In this document: positions 34,874 through 44,065 of the stretch, piece after piece
Layout of the letters: every line of letters begins with the position of its first letter
Numbering within the stretch: position 1 is the stretch's first letter
DNA from: RPQJ01 sp963732375
GTDB taxonomy: Bacteria; Pseudomonadota; Gammaproteobacteria; Steroidobacterales; Steroidobacteraceae
DNA: 64,000 bases
Assembly: GCA_963732375.1 (NCBI GenBank)
Contig: CAVSZE010000015.1
Location: 248,001 to 312,000, forward strand
Direction: 5' to 3'
The notes under the pieces: generated by a model
What the model was told of the DNA's origin: nothing
What the model saw: the letters and a program-made list of their open reading frames with translations, nothing else
Databases searched by the model: none
Position numbers and translations under genes: made by a program

Positions 34874-35281
34874 ATGTCGAATCGAGCCGACCGCCAGACC
34901 ATCGAGCACTTCGTTCGCGGCACGCTGGGATGCGGCTGCCCTGACGAGGTATTCAATTCGATCTCGATCGAGCGGCCGGGAGGGTCGGACCCTTCAGCAG
35001 CATACGTCCGGCTGCTGATCGGCAATCGACTGCTGATTTACGTGATCGAAGCACGAGGCGTCGAACAGGTTCAAGCGGCTGTGTCCGAACTCGCGCCGAG
35101 GGGTCTCGAGGAGCGCGACAGGATCGGACTGAACCGCTTCCGCCTTGTTGTCGTCGCCGACCACCCGACACCGCCAGTGGCGACGGCAGCTTCTGCAGGC
35201 TTTTCCGACGCGATCGACCATGATGACCGGGCGCACCTGCACGTGATTGCTGCCGACCTGGTACCCGCCAGCCTTCGTTGA
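34874..35281 (+). CDS. Hypothetical protein with GCGCPDEVF motif
   Basis: A 135-residue soluble protein I cannot assign. The N-terminal FVRGTLGCGCPDEVFNSI has a Cys-x-Cys that may bind metal; the rest alternates strands and helices. It begins 18 bases after fhs in the same direction, so it may be the third gene of the folD-fhs transcript. The coding case rests on the tight spacing and a protein-like composition. Confidence 0.65.
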   Translation: MSNRADRQTIEHFVRGTLGCGCPDEVFNSISIERPGGSDPSAAYVRLLIGNRLLIYVIEARGVEQVQAAVSELAPRGLEERDRIGLNRFRLVVVADHPTPPVATAASAGFSDAIDHDDRAHLHVIAADLVPASLR

Positions 35282-35373
35282 CGGACGCCTGGCGCTCAAG
35301 AACGCGCCGGGCAGTCGGCCAACGCGCTATCCTGCGTCGTCACCCGTCCCGTATCGACCAGCCGAGGCCAGCC

Positions 35374-36384
35374 ATGCCTGCGACCAGCCAGCGTATCGTC
35401 CTTGCCAGCCGCCCCACCGGGGCCGTAACAGCGGACAATTTCCGCCTCGAGACCGTGCCCGTCCCCGAGCCCGGCGAGGGCCAGGTGCTGGTCCGCGTGC
35501 ATTACCTGTCGCTCGATCCGTATATGAAAGGCCGCATGATCGAGTCGCGCTCCTACGCGCAGCCGCACCCGATCGGCGAAACCATGATCGGTGGCACGGT
35601 CGGCGTCGTGGAGAAATCCCGCAACCCGAAGTTCATGGCGGGCGACACCGTCGCAGGCGTGCTCGGCTGGCAGGAATACGGTCTCTCCGATGGGCGAGGC
35701 TTGGTGAAGGTGGACTCGGACAAGGCGCCGATGTCGGCCTACCTCGGTGTGCTGGGCATGCCGGGCGTGACCGCGTGGTACGGCCTGAACCGAATCTGCG
35801 AACCAAAATCCGGCGAGACGGTACTGGTGTCGGCAGCCAGCGGTGCGGTTGGAAGCGTCGTCGGGCAGCTCGCGAAACTGGCCGGCTGCCGCGCAGTGGG
35901 TATTGCTGGCGGTCCGGAGAAGTGCAGTTACGTCGTGGATGAACTCGGCTTCGACACCTGCATCGATCATCGGCAGCATCCCGACCTCAAGTCGATGACC
36001 GGCGCCGTAAGAGCAGCCGCACCTGGCGGCGTCGACTGCCTGTTCGAGAATGTCGGGGGCGTTTGCCTCGACGGCGCGCTGTCCTGCATGAATCCCTTCG
36101 GGAGAATTGCACTGTGCGGGCTCATCGCCGGCTACGACGGCGAGGAGATCCCCATCCAAAACACGCGCATGCTGCTGGTGATGCGGCTGAAGCTGCAGGG
36201 GTTCATCGTCGGCGAACACATGGACGCCTGGCCGACGGCGCTCGCGGAACTCGGCGCGGGCGTGGCTGGTGGCCGCATCAAGTATCGCGAAACCGTCGCG
36301 GTGGGATTGGCTGCTGCGCCCGAAGCATTCATCGGCCTGCTGCGCGGCAGGAATTTCGGCAAGCAGCTCGTGAAGCTCGCCTGA
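35374..36384 (+). CDS. NADP-dependent oxidoreductase, CurA/LTB4 dehydrogenase-like MDR
   Basis: A 336-residue zinc-free medium-chain reductase: YLSLDPYMKGRM near residues 45-56, GMPGVTAWYGL, and a nucleotide loop VLVSAASGAVGSVVGQLAKL, with NTRMLLVMRLKLQGFIV late. Relatives reduce enones, curcumin or leukotrienes with NADPH. The start is ATG 35374. The next gene (Nudix) overlaps its stop by one base (TGATG), so the two are coupled. Confidence 0.9.
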   Translation: MPATSQRIVLASRPTGAVTADNFRLETVPVPEPGEGQVLVRVHYLSLDPYMKGRMIESRSYAQPHPIGETMIGGTVGVVEKSRNPKFMAGDTVAGVLGWQEYGLSDGRGLVKVDSDKAPMSAYLGVLGMPGVTAWYGLNRICEPKSGETVLVSAASGAVGSVVGQLAKLAGCRAVGIAGGPEKCSYVVDELGFDTCIDHRQHPDLKSMTGAVRAAAPGGVDCLFENVGGVCLDGALSCMNPFGRIALCGLIAGYDGEEIPIQNTRMLLVMRLKLQGFIVGEHMDAWPTALAELGAGVAGGRIKYRETVAVGLAAAPEAFIGLLRGRNFGKQLVKLA

Positions 36385-37268
36385 TGCACCCCGCCGCGAC
36401 GGTCGTCCTGCTGCGCGAGGCGAATGAAAGGCTCGAGGCGCTGATGATGCGCCGGGGAGCCGGGCTCGCCTTCATGGGAGGAATGTGGGTCTTTCCGGGT
36501 GGTCGCGTTGAACCTGCTGACCGCGCGCCCGAGTCGCTCGCCCGTATCCTCCCGGACGCGCGCGATGCCGGACTCGGGCAATTGAGGACGATGCAGGGCT
36601 CTGCACTGGAACTCGAGGCGACGGCCGGCATGTACGTCGCCGCCTGTCGCGAAGCCTTCGAGGAAGCGGGCGTGCTGCTCGCCTGCAGCGCATCGGGCGA
36701 ACCCTGTGACGCCGCGACCGCTGCCCGTCTCGGTTCGCGTCGCGATGAGGTGACCCGCGACGCCACCGCATTCACTTGCATGCTCGAAGCCGAGGCGTTG
36801 TTCCTGGACACGCGCCAGCTGGTCTACTGGTCGCACTGGATCACGCCTTCGGCCGAACCCAAGCGCTTCGATACGCGGTTCTTCGTCGCGCGCGTGCCGC
36901 CGGGCCAGGTGGCCAGCGCGGATCTCTCCGAACTGACCGAACACGCATGGGTCGAGGCAGCCAGGGCGACGGCCGCGCTCGAACAGGGTGAGATCCGGCT
37001 CGTTCCACCCACGCTGCTGACGCTCGAAGACCTCGCCGATTGCCACCGGCGTCACAGCTCACTGGGCGCGTTGCTGGCCGCAGAAGCTGGTCGCGAAACG
37101 CCGCCGGTGATGCCGCGAATCGAGCTGTCTGCGGATGCAGTGCATGTCGTCATGCCCTGGGACCCGCGCTACGGACAGGTTCCAGGCGAAGGCTGCGAAG
37201 CCGCGATCGATTTCCCGCCGCATTTCACGCGATGCAGCTCGAGCCACACGATCAGGCGCGGCCGGTAG
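36384..37268 (+). CDS. Nudix hydrolase
   Basis: A 294-residue protein. MWVFPGGRVEPAD and, after a spacer of about 45 residues, CREAFEEAGVLLA are the two halves of a Nudix box; the long spacer is like the NUDT7/NUDT19 CoA-hydrolase type. GGMWVFPGG precedes the box. The substrate is unknown, but a CoA or NAD(P)H-type nucleotide would fit the coupled oxidoreductase upstream (inference). It starts within the stop codon of that gene. Confidence 0.85.
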   Translation: MHPAATVVLLREANERLEALMMRRGAGLAFMGGMWVFPGGRVEPADRAPESLARILPDARDAGLGQLRTMQGSALELEATAGMYVAACREAFEEAGVLLACSASGEPCDAATAARLGSRRDEVTRDATAFTCMLEAEALFLDTRQLVYWSHWITPSAEPKRFDTRFFVARVPPGQVASADLSELTEHAWVEAARATAALEQGEIRLVPPTLLTLEDLADCHRRHSSLGALLAAEAGRETPPVMPRIELSADAVHVVMPWDPRYGQVPGEGCEAAIDFPPHFTRCSSSHTIRRGR

Positions 37269-37306
37269 CGGCTGCCCGGCGTCCGCCAAGGCCTCCCGGA
37301 AAACGA

Positions 37307-37338
37307 AAAGCCCCGGGGTCGCCGGACCCCAGGGCTTT
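37307..37338 (-). terminator. Terminator of the histone H1-like gene
   Basis: A stem of 13 pairs with one mismatch (arms 37307-37320 and 37325-37338, loop GCCG). On the minus strand it is followed by TTTTCGTTTT, 42 bases past the stop of the histone-like gene. It may also slow read-through from the convergent Nudix gene. Confidence 0.75.
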
Positions 37339-37379
37339 CCGCGGCGCCGCGATGGCGCCAGGAACCCGGCGCTGCCGCG

Positions 37380-38099
37380 CTACTTCTTTTCGAAGGGTGA
37401 ATATCCCGGCAGTTCGTTCTCGACCAGGTTTTCGACCGCGTCACTCGCCTTCTTGAACAGGTCCTTGGCCTGGTCTACGACAGTCTCCGCGGACTTCTCC
37501 ACCGAGTGCTGCGTCTTGACCAGACCGGCCTCAGCCTGTTTCACGGTCGCGGTGGCCTGCTTCTTGACCGCCTTCACCGTCTTCGCCACCTGCTTTTCAG
37601 CCTTGACCACGGCCTTCTGCGCCTTGGGCGGCAATTTCTTGACGGCCTTGACCGTCTTCGCAACATTTTTCTGGGCCTTGGTGGCTGACCGTGCGATGTT
37701 CTTCTCTGCCTTCCTGACAGCAGCCTTCGCCGTCTTCGGCGCCTTGCGGACCGCGGCGCCTGCGGCAGCCGCCTGCTTCCTGGCTCGTGCCGGAGCCTTC
37801 TTGAGGGCCTTGCGGATCGCAGCCTTCATCGTCGCGAGTCGGCTCTTCGCCTTTACGACGCGCTTGGCAGCGGCCTTTTTCCGTGCCGGCGCCTTCTTCT
37901 TGGCCGCAACCTTCTTCCGCGCCGTAGCCTTCTTCTTGGCCACGGTTTCCTTCTTCGACTTGCGCTTCAGGTCCGCCGAATGCGCGCGCTTGTAGGTCTG
38001 GATATCCGTGATGCGCCCCTTGGCGTCACGCTTGGCATAGAGCTTCGTGCCCTTGCTGCTGCGATGCGTCGTGCGACGCGCCTTCTTCTTCGCTGCCAT
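37380..38099 (-). CDS. Histone H1-like Lys/Ala-rich protein with helical C-terminal tail
   Basis: A 239-residue, highly basic protein. Residues 1-50 hold a short folded part (TKLYAKRDAKGRITDIQTYK), followed by KKATARKKVAAKKKAPARKK-type repeats like bacterial HC1/HC2 and AlgP proteins. From about residue 115 the composition changes to amphipathic helical repeats (AKTVKAVKK occurs twice), ending in an acidic, phasin-like stretch (DQAKDLFKKASDAVENLVENE). It probably binds and compacts DNA. The start ATG 38099 gives the typical MAAKKKARR beginning. Confidence 0.82.
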   Translation of the reverse strand: MAAKKKARRTTHRSSKGTKLYAKRDAKGRITDIQTYKRAHSADLKRKSKKETVAKKKATARKKVAAKKKAPARKKAAAKRVVKAKSRLATMKAAIRKALKKAPARARKQAAAAGAAVRKAPKTAKAAVRKAEKNIARSATKAQKNVAKTVKAVKKLPPKAQKAVVKAEKQVAKTVKAVKKQATATVKQAEAGLVKTQHSVEKSAETVVDQAKDLFKKASDAVENLVENELPGYSPFEKK

Positions 38100-38206
38100 G
38101 GAAAACCCCTCGTGTGTAAGGTGCCGCGGAAACTGCCGCGCCATTCCGGCGATCGAGACGGACGCTAGTGCAGCGTCACGCCCTAGTCAACAAGGGAAAC
38201 CTGCAG

Positions 38207-40927
38207 TCAGCCCGATCCCTGCAGGCCGTGGGAGATGCCATTCACCGAGGCGACCAGTGCTTCGAGCAGCTCTCGGTCCTGTCGCGCAGTGTCCCGCCAG
38301 CGTCGCAGCAGATCGACCTGCGCGAGGTGCAGGGGATCGACGTACGGATTCCGCAGTCGAATCGAGCGCAGCAGCGTCGGCTCCGAATCCAGCAACTGAC
38401 TGCCTCCCCTGACCGCGAGCACCTGCTGCTCGCTGACCTTGAACTCCGCCTTGATGGCGGCTGCATATCGATCGAGCTCCGGACGCGACAGCTGGTCGTA
38501 GATGCGGGCAATTCCCATGTCGGCTCGCGCCAGCGTCATCTCCACGTCGTCGACCAGCGACTCGAACACAGGCCAGCCGGCGTACATTTCACCCAGCATC
38601 GTGGCCCCGAAGCGCTGCGCCGCCTGCTCGAGCGCCGTGCCACTTCCGAACCAGCCGGGCAGCATGTGCCGGCTCTGGGACCAGGCGAAGGCCCAGGGAA
38701 TCGGGCGCAGGGATTCGATGCCGCCGCCGGTGGCACGTGACAGGGGCCGCGAGCCGATCTGCATACGTTCGACGACGTCCACCGGTGTGACGGACTGGAA
38801 AAATTCGAAAAAGGCCGGATCGTCGTGAACCAGCGCGCGGTAGCTGGCACGACTCACCTGGGCGAGAAAGGCCATCACCTCGCGCCACCGCGGATCGACC
38901 GAATTCGCGTCGTGGACCCCGGCCGTGACCAGCGCCACGGCGCTCACGACCTGCTCGAAGCTGCGCAATGCGATCGGCCGGAGGCCATAGCGGTCGTTGA
39001 TGTTCTCGCCCTGCTCGGTGGCGCGCAGCACGCCCCGCATGGCAGCCGTCGGCTGGCTACGAACCAGCGCCTCGTCGCGCCCGCTGCCGCGACTGGTCGA
39101 GCCGCCCCGGCCGTGGAACACCTGCAACTGCACTCCTGCGGCGTCGCAGGCCGCGGCCATCGCTTCCTGGGCTGTGTACAACGCCCACCGCGACGCGACG
39201 ACCCCTTCGGCCTTGTTGCTATCGGAATAGCCGAGCATGACGACCTGCCGATCCCCACGCGCCGCCAGGTGCGCTCGGTACACGGGGTCGGCGAGCAGTC
39301 TCGTGACGATGTCTCCCGCGTGCTCGAGGGCCGCAGCTGACTCGAACAGCGGCGCGACGTCCAGCGGCACCTCCTCCCCTGCCCCGCCTGCCATGCCCGC
39401 CCATCGCGCGAGCAGCAGCACGGACAGCACGTCGTCCACGTCGTGCGCCATGCTCACGACGTAGCAACCAATCGCCCGGGGCCCGAAGCGGTTGCTGCAG
39501 AACTCCATCGCCTCGAACACCCACAGCGCCCGCTTGCCAGCGGGTCCCGGATCATCGAACGGCGATTCGTCGCAGGACAGGGCAGCGGCCAACCGCGCCG
39601 CGCGCTCCCCCGCGGACCGCGATCCCCAGTCCGGGTCGCCAAGGGCAATTCCAATGATTTCGCGGTGCACCTGGGAGTTCTGGCGCACGTCGAGCGTCGC
39701 GAGATGGAAGCCGAATGTGCGCACCCGCCGCAGCATGCGTTGCACGTGGAAGAGCCCGGCGTTCTGCCCGCGGTTCGCGGCCAGGCTGCGTGCGACCAGT
39801 TCGAGGTCGTCCTCCAGTTGCTCCACGCGATCGTACTGCCCGGACCGGCCGTCATAGGTCGACCGCAGGCGTTCCGCGATCTGACCGAGCAGCACGCGGT
39901 ACGGCATCCGGTCGTGGCGCGCCGGGGTCGAGGCCCGTGCACCAGGCAACAAGGTCCGGTAGGCCTCGATCCGGACATCGATCGCGGGATCGTACGGAAT
40001 CCGGTTCTCGCTCTGGCTGAGCTTTTCCGCCAGCACCCGGGCTTCCTTGAAGTACTGGTTCACGACGAGCTGGTGGTGGCGATTGCAACTTTCGCGGATC
40101 GTCTTGGCATGCACGTCCGGATGGCCGTCCATGTCGCCGCCGACCCACGAACCGAAACTGAGCAGGACGGGGACCTGGACGCCCTCCGCCACAGGGCCGA
40201 ATACCGCGGCGAGGGCCGCGTCAAGCTCCTCGTAGAAGGCAGGTATCACCTCGTAGATCACTTCGACGATGAAGAACAGCACGTTTTCGCGCTCGTCCGC
40301 CACGGTCAGGCGTTCCCGCGAGTTGTCCGCCGTCTGCCAACCGGTGGTGATTTCCGTGCGCAGGCGCTCCACGCATATGCGCCTTTCGGCCGGCGTGCGC
40401 GCCGGGTCCAGCCCGTCGAGCATCAGCCGAGCGATGCGTTGTTGCTGTCGCAGCAGTGTCCTGCGCCTGGACTCCGTCGGGTGTGCCGTGAATACCGGCT
40501 CGAAACGAATCCGACCAAGCAGCGCCAGCACATCGTCCAGGGTCATGCCGCGCTCGCGCAGGCCGGCAAAGCACGCCTCGAGCCCGCCCGGCTGAGCGGA
40601 GATGCCGTCGCTCACGTATTGCCGGCGACGGCGTACCCGGTGCACCTTTTCGGCCGTGTTCACCACCAGGAACCAGGTCGTGAACGCACGGATCAGCTCC
40701 CGCACCTCTCGCGCCCGGCGCCCCCGGGTACGCACCACGAGTTCAACCGCGGCCTCTGCCGAGCCTTGCCTGCGGGCAATCGCCGCCCGTCGATCGCCGT
40801 CGACCATGTTGAAAAGTGCGTCACCGCACTGGTCCCTGAGGACGTCGCCAACCAGCCGGCCCAGCACATGCACGTCGTCGCGCAGCGCCGCGTCCTTGGT
40901 TGGAAAAATTATGCCTCTGCGGGCCAT
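38207..40927 (-). CDS. ppc: Phosphoenolpyruvate carboxylase (divergent motifs)
   Basis: A 906-residue PEPC that carboxylates PEP to oxaloacetate. VFTAHPTESRRRT has the catalytic His, SFGSWVGGDMDGHP binds metal, and FHGRGGSTSRGSGR holds the mobile loop. Departures from the usual family: VMLGYSDSNKAEG instead of the common GYSDSxKDxG, and the C-terminus ends GLQGSG rather than xNTG. I use ATG 40927; a TTG at 40984 would add 19 residues. It faces no operon partner. Probably a functional but divergent enzyme. Confidence 0.93.
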   Translation of the reverse strand: MARRGIIFPTKDAALRDDVHVLGRLVGDVLRDQCGDALFNMVDGDRRAAIARRQGSAEAAVELVVRTRGRRAREVRELIRAFTTWFLVVNTAEKVHRVRRRRQYVSDGISAQPGGLEACFAGLRERGMTLDDVLALLGRIRFEPVFTAHPTESRRRTLLRQQQRIARLMLDGLDPARTPAERRICVERLRTEITTGWQTADNSRERLTVADERENVLFFIVEVIYEVIPAFYEELDAALAAVFGPVAEGVQVPVLLSFGSWVGGDMDGHPDVHAKTIRESCNRHHQLVVNQYFKEARVLAEKLSQSENRIPYDPAIDVRIEAYRTLLPGARASTPARHDRMPYRVLLGQIAERLRSTYDGRSGQYDRVEQLEDDLELVARSLAANRGQNAGLFHVQRMLRRVRTFGFHLATLDVRQNSQVHREIIGIALGDPDWGSRSAGERAARLAAALSCDESPFDDPGPAGKRALWVFEAMEFCSNRFGPRAIGCYVVSMAHDVDDVLSVLLLARWAGMAGGAGEEVPLDVAPLFESAAALEHAGDIVTRLLADPVYRAHLAARGDRQVVMLGYSDSNKAEGVVASRWALYTAQEAMAAACDAAGVQLQVFHGRGGSTSRGSGRDEALVRSQPTAAMRGVLRATEQGENINDRYGLRPIALRSFEQVVSAVALVTAGVHDANSVDPRWREVMAFLAQVSRASYRALVHDDPAFFEFFQSVTPVDVVERMQIGSRPLSRATGGGIESLRPIPWAFAWSQSRHMLPGWFGSGTALEQAAQRFGATMLGEMYAGWPVFESLVDDVEMTLARADMGIARIYDQLSRPELDRYAAAIKAEFKVSEQQVLAVRGGSQLLDSEPTLLRSIRLRNPYVDPLHLAQVDLLRRWRDTARQDRELLEALVASVNGISHGLQGSG

Positions 40928-41126
40928 GGCCGCCGGATTCGTTCCAATAGGCTGGATGAGATGGGTCGGTGATCGCCCGGCCAAGGGCCGGCATTGACGC
41001 TAATACTGTAGCGAATCGTAGCAGAGTCGGCGGCGCACGCCTTTGTCGACACGCTGCAACGGGATCGCGGCGCATTATCATCGAGGACCCGGCGATCGAA
41101 CGCCGGCCAGCCGGGAGGACCGCCAC

Positions 41127-42323
41127 TTGACCACTACCCTGCCCCTTGCCGGCATACGAGTCCTTACGCTCGAGAATTTCGGAGCGGGGCCGTTCGGCTC
41201 GCTGTACCTCGCTGACCTCGGCGCGGAGGTCATAAAAATCGAGAACCGCGACCAGGGCGGCGACGCCACTCGCGGCATGGGACCGTTCTTCCTCGGCGAG
41301 CACGACAGCCACTTCTTCCAGACCTTCAACCTGAACAAGAAGAGCGTGACGCTCAACCTGAAGCTGCCCGAGGGCCAGCAGGCATTTCGCAGGCTGGCGG
41401 CCACGGCGGACGTCGTGATGAACAACCTGCGCGGCGACCAGCCAGAGCGACTGGGCCTCGACTACGCGAGCCTTGGCCCGGCAAATCCGCGGATCATCTG
41501 TGCCCACCTCTCGGCCTACGGGCGCGACAACGAGCGCCGCGGCTGGCCCGGCTACGACTACCTGATGCAGGCCGAAGCAGGCTACCTGCACCTCACGGGC
41601 GAGCCCGGCACGCCTCCGGCCCGCATGGGCCTCTCGATCGTGGACTACATGACCGGCATCACGACGGCGGTCGCAGTGCTCTCCTCGCTGATCGGAGTGA
41701 TGAAATCGGGTCGGGGCGGCGACGTCGACGTGTCGCTGTTCGACGTGGCCCTGCACCAGCTCACCTACCCCGGCAACTGGTACCTGAATGAGGGACATCG
41801 CACCGAGCGGATGCCACGCAGTTCCCATCCTTCGGCCGTGCCGGTGCAGCTCTTCCGGACCCGGGACGGCTGGATCTTCGTGATGTGCATGACCGACAAG
41901 TTCTGGCAGTCGCTGGTCGATCAACTGGGCCGCACGGAACTGGCTGCCGACCCGCGTTTCGCGACCGCGGACGACCGACGACAGAACCGCGATGAACTGA
42001 CCCGTGTGCTCGACCATGAATTTTCACGCGGCACGACGCGGCAATGGCTGGACCGGCTGCAGGGGGTGCTGCCGGCGGCACCGGTCTACGACCTGCCGGA
42101 GGCTCTCGACAACCCATACGCCCACTCCATCGGCATGGTGCGGTCGCTACCCCACCCGTCGCGCGCCGATTTCCGGGTGCTTGCCAACCCGATCAAGCTT
42201 GACGGCGAGAGACTACCCGCAATTCCAGCGCCCGCCCTCGGCGAGCACACCGACGAGTTGCTCAGGCAGGTGGGCTATTCCGCTGCCGAGATTGCGGCAC
42301 TTCGAGCCCGCGGCGCCGCCTGA
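41127..42323 (+). CDS. CaiB/BaiF family CoA-transferase
   Basis: A 398-residue class III CoA-transferase. It starts LAGIRVLTLENFGAGPFGS, has LYLADLGAEVIKIENRDQGGD, NLNKKSVTLNL, SAYGRDNERRGWPGYDYLMQA and GLSIVDYMTGITTA, whose Asp is the expected catalytic residue. The start is TTG 41127 with GGGAGGA 8 bases upstream. Substrates cannot be assigned; frequent acids are oxalate, carnitine or dicarboxylates. A SYLF gene follows after 79 bases. Confidence 0.91.
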   Translation: MTTTLPLAGIRVLTLENFGAGPFGSLYLADLGAEVIKIENRDQGGDATRGMGPFFLGEHDSHFFQTFNLNKKSVTLNLKLPEGQQAFRRLAATADVVMNNLRGDQPERLGLDYASLGPANPRIICAHLSAYGRDNERRGWPGYDYLMQAEAGYLHLTGEPGTPPARMGLSIVDYMTGITTAVAVLSSLIGVMKSGRGGDVDVSLFDVALHQLTYPGNWYLNEGHRTERMPRSSHPSAVPVQLFRTRDGWIFVMCMTDKFWQSLVDQLGRTELAADPRFATADDRRQNRDELTRVLDHEFSRGTTRQWLDRLQGVLPAAPVYDLPEALDNPYAHSIGMVRSLPHPSRADFRVLANPIKLDGERLPAIPAPALGEHTDELLRQVGYSAAEIAALRARGAA

Positions 42324-42402
42324 CCAGGCTCGATGGCGTCGAAACCCCTTTCGATATTCTGTTAAAGTCCATCCGTCATTCCACCGACCCCATAGAGTGA
42401 AA

Positions 42403-43224
42403 ATGCAGAGATTCACCGCGCTGCTCGCCATCGCCCTGACCCTGGCACTCGGAAGCTCCGCCGCGCTGGCGGACGAGAAGACGGACAAACGCCTCGAGGA
42501 CTCACGCGCCGTATTCGAGACCTTCACTGGCATTTCCGAGCAGGCGATCCCGGGCTGGATGCTCGAGCGCGCCTATGGAATCGTAGTGGTGCCCAAGGTC
42601 TTCGAAATGGCCGTTGGCTTCGGCGGGCGCGGCGGCCGCGGCGTCATGGCAGTGCGCAACGCGGACGGCAACTGGAGTAATCCGGTATTCCTCAATCTTT
42701 ACGGCGGAAGCTTCGGATTCCAGGCCGGCATGCAGATGACCGACGTCGTGCTGGTGCTGATGTCGCGCAAGACAGTCGAGGGCATCGCCGGCGGCAAATT
42801 CATACTCGGCGCCGACGCCAGCGTGGCTGCCGGGCCGGTTGGCCGCACGGCGTCCGCGAACACAGATCCGATGTTCAAGTCCCAGATACTGTCCTACTCG
42901 CGCAGCGAGGGTGTCTTCGCCGGAGTCTCGCTGGAAGGCACCGCACTCTCAGTCGACGACAGCGCGAACGAGACCGCCTACGGCGTGAGCGGCATTCTCG
43001 CCTCCCAGATCCTCACGGGCGAGCTGGGGACCCCGCCCGCGGGGGCGCTCGCGTTCAGGGCGGCGCTGGAAAATGCGACCAGGGCCGCGGCGGCCGAAGC
43101 GCCGGCCACGGCAGAGGCTGCGCCGGCTCCAACCGCAGCGGCACCTGTCGAGGACGCGTCCGCCGCCCCGGTGCAGACCTACCCGATGGAAGACCCGGCG
43201 CCCGGCGCACCGCCGCCGAACTGA
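42403..43224 (+). CDS. Exported SYLF (Ysc84-type) lipid-binding domain protein
   Basis: A 273-residue protein with a signal peptide (MQRFTALLAIALTLALGSSAALA) and a SYLF domain: GIVVVPKVFEMAVGFGGRGGRGVM, GGSFGFQAGMQMTDVVLVLM and KFILGADASVAAGPVGR. SYLF domains bind membranes. The last 60 residues are Ala/Pro-rich and disordered. It is probably periplasmic. The start at ATG 42403 has an AGAGTGAAA ribosome site. The role is unknown. Confidence 0.9.
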   Translation: MQRFTALLAIALTLALGSSAALADEKTDKRLEDSRAVFETFTGISEQAIPGWMLERAYGIVVVPKVFEMAVGFGGRGGRGVMAVRNADGNWSNPVFLNLYGGSFGFQAGMQMTDVVLVLMSRKTVEGIAGGKFILGADASVAAGPVGRTASANTDPMFKSQILSYSRSEGVFAGVSLEGTALSVDDSANETAYGVSGILASQILTGELGTPPAGALAFRAALENATRAAAAEAPATAEAAPAPTAAAPVEDASAAPVQTYPMEDPAPGAPPPN

Positions 43225-43229
43225 GCCGT

Positions 43230-44036
43230 TCAGCGCCGGAATACGCCCCGGACGAGCCGCACCTGGCCCTGCTCGAGGCTGAGCCGCGCGTTGGTGGCTT
43301 TCTGCCCGAGGTTGTCGACGAACACCGACAGCCCCAGTTGCCCCGGCGCGGCTGGCGTGGCGTTTGCGACAGTCCTGCCCAGGTGCTCGTCACTGGTGTC
43401 CTCGAAAACACCGACAACGAATCCGCACTCCCCGAGAAGTGTGCGCATCTCGTCGGCCGAAACCAGGAAGTTGTCGGCCGGGTCGCTCGCCCACGGAAGC
43501 GGGTAATGCGACGTCGGCTCGTTTCCGGCGGCCATTTCCTGGAAGGCGAACCGGCCGCCGGGCCTCAGGACCCGGTGCATCTCCGTGTAAAGGCCGCGCT
43601 TGTCCGCGATGTTCATGCCGACGTTCTGCATCCAGACGGCATCGAACGAATCGTCCGGAAATGGCAGGTCGAGGGCACTTACCTGATGGACTGCGATTTG
43701 GTCATCGAGGCCGGTCAGACGGTTCAGCAAGGTCGCGCCGGCGCAATAATCGGGCGATAGCTCGACGCAATCGACGCGGCAACCGATCTCGGACGCGAGC
43801 ATCCGCGCGGGTCCGGCAAGCCCGGCGCCGATATCGAGGACCCTGTCTTCCGCTCGAATCTGCGCCAGTTCCAGCAGCTCGCGCGAAGCGCGCAATCCAC
43901 CCGTGTGGAAATGGTCGAGCGCCGCAAGTTGTCCAGGCGACAGTCGTTGCTCGGGATCCAGTCCCGCCGTGCGCAAGGCCGTGAGGATTCGCGCCTCGAT
44001 GTCGTTTGCGGAATAGTGTGATTCCAGTCCAGCCAT
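43230..44036 (-). CDS. Class I SAM methyltransferase, sarcosine/dimethylglycine methyltransferase-like
   Basis: A 268-residue methyltransferase: motif I VLDIGAGLAGPARMLA, ALDLPFPDDSFDAVWMQNVGMNI and HRVLRPGGRFAFQEM. The N-terminal SHYSANDIEARILTAL and DHFHTGGLRASRELLELA are like sarcosine/dimethylglycine N-methyltransferases; the substrate here is uncertain. The start ATG 44036 has GGGGGAG close upstream. It lies 29 bases after another methyltransferase gene and is likely co-transcribed with it. Confidence 0.88.
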   Translation of the reverse strand: MAGLESHYSANDIEARILTALRTAGLDPEQRLSPGQLAALDHFHTGGLRASRELLELAQIRAEDRVLDIGAGLAGPARMLASEIGCRVDCVELSPDYCAGATLLNRLTGLDDQIAVHQVSALDLPFPDDSFDAVWMQNVGMNIADKRGLYTEMHRVLRPGGRFAFQEMAAGNEPTSHYPLPWASDPADNFLVSADEMRTLLGECGFVVGVFEDTSDEHLGRTVANATPAAPGQLGLSVFVDNLGQKATNARLSLEQGQVRLVRGVFRR

Positions 44037-44065
44037 GACTCCCCCCAATTCTTGTCTGCGCAGGA

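Noticed and set aside
37380..38099. Repeated Lys/Ala codons as a tandem DNA repeat
   Set aside because: The repetition is at protein level with variable codons; no regular DNA unit is seen.
39443..40972. A 509-codon plus-strand frame opposite ppc
   Set aside because: Shadow frame without motifs; the minus-strand PEP carboxylase motifs are clear.
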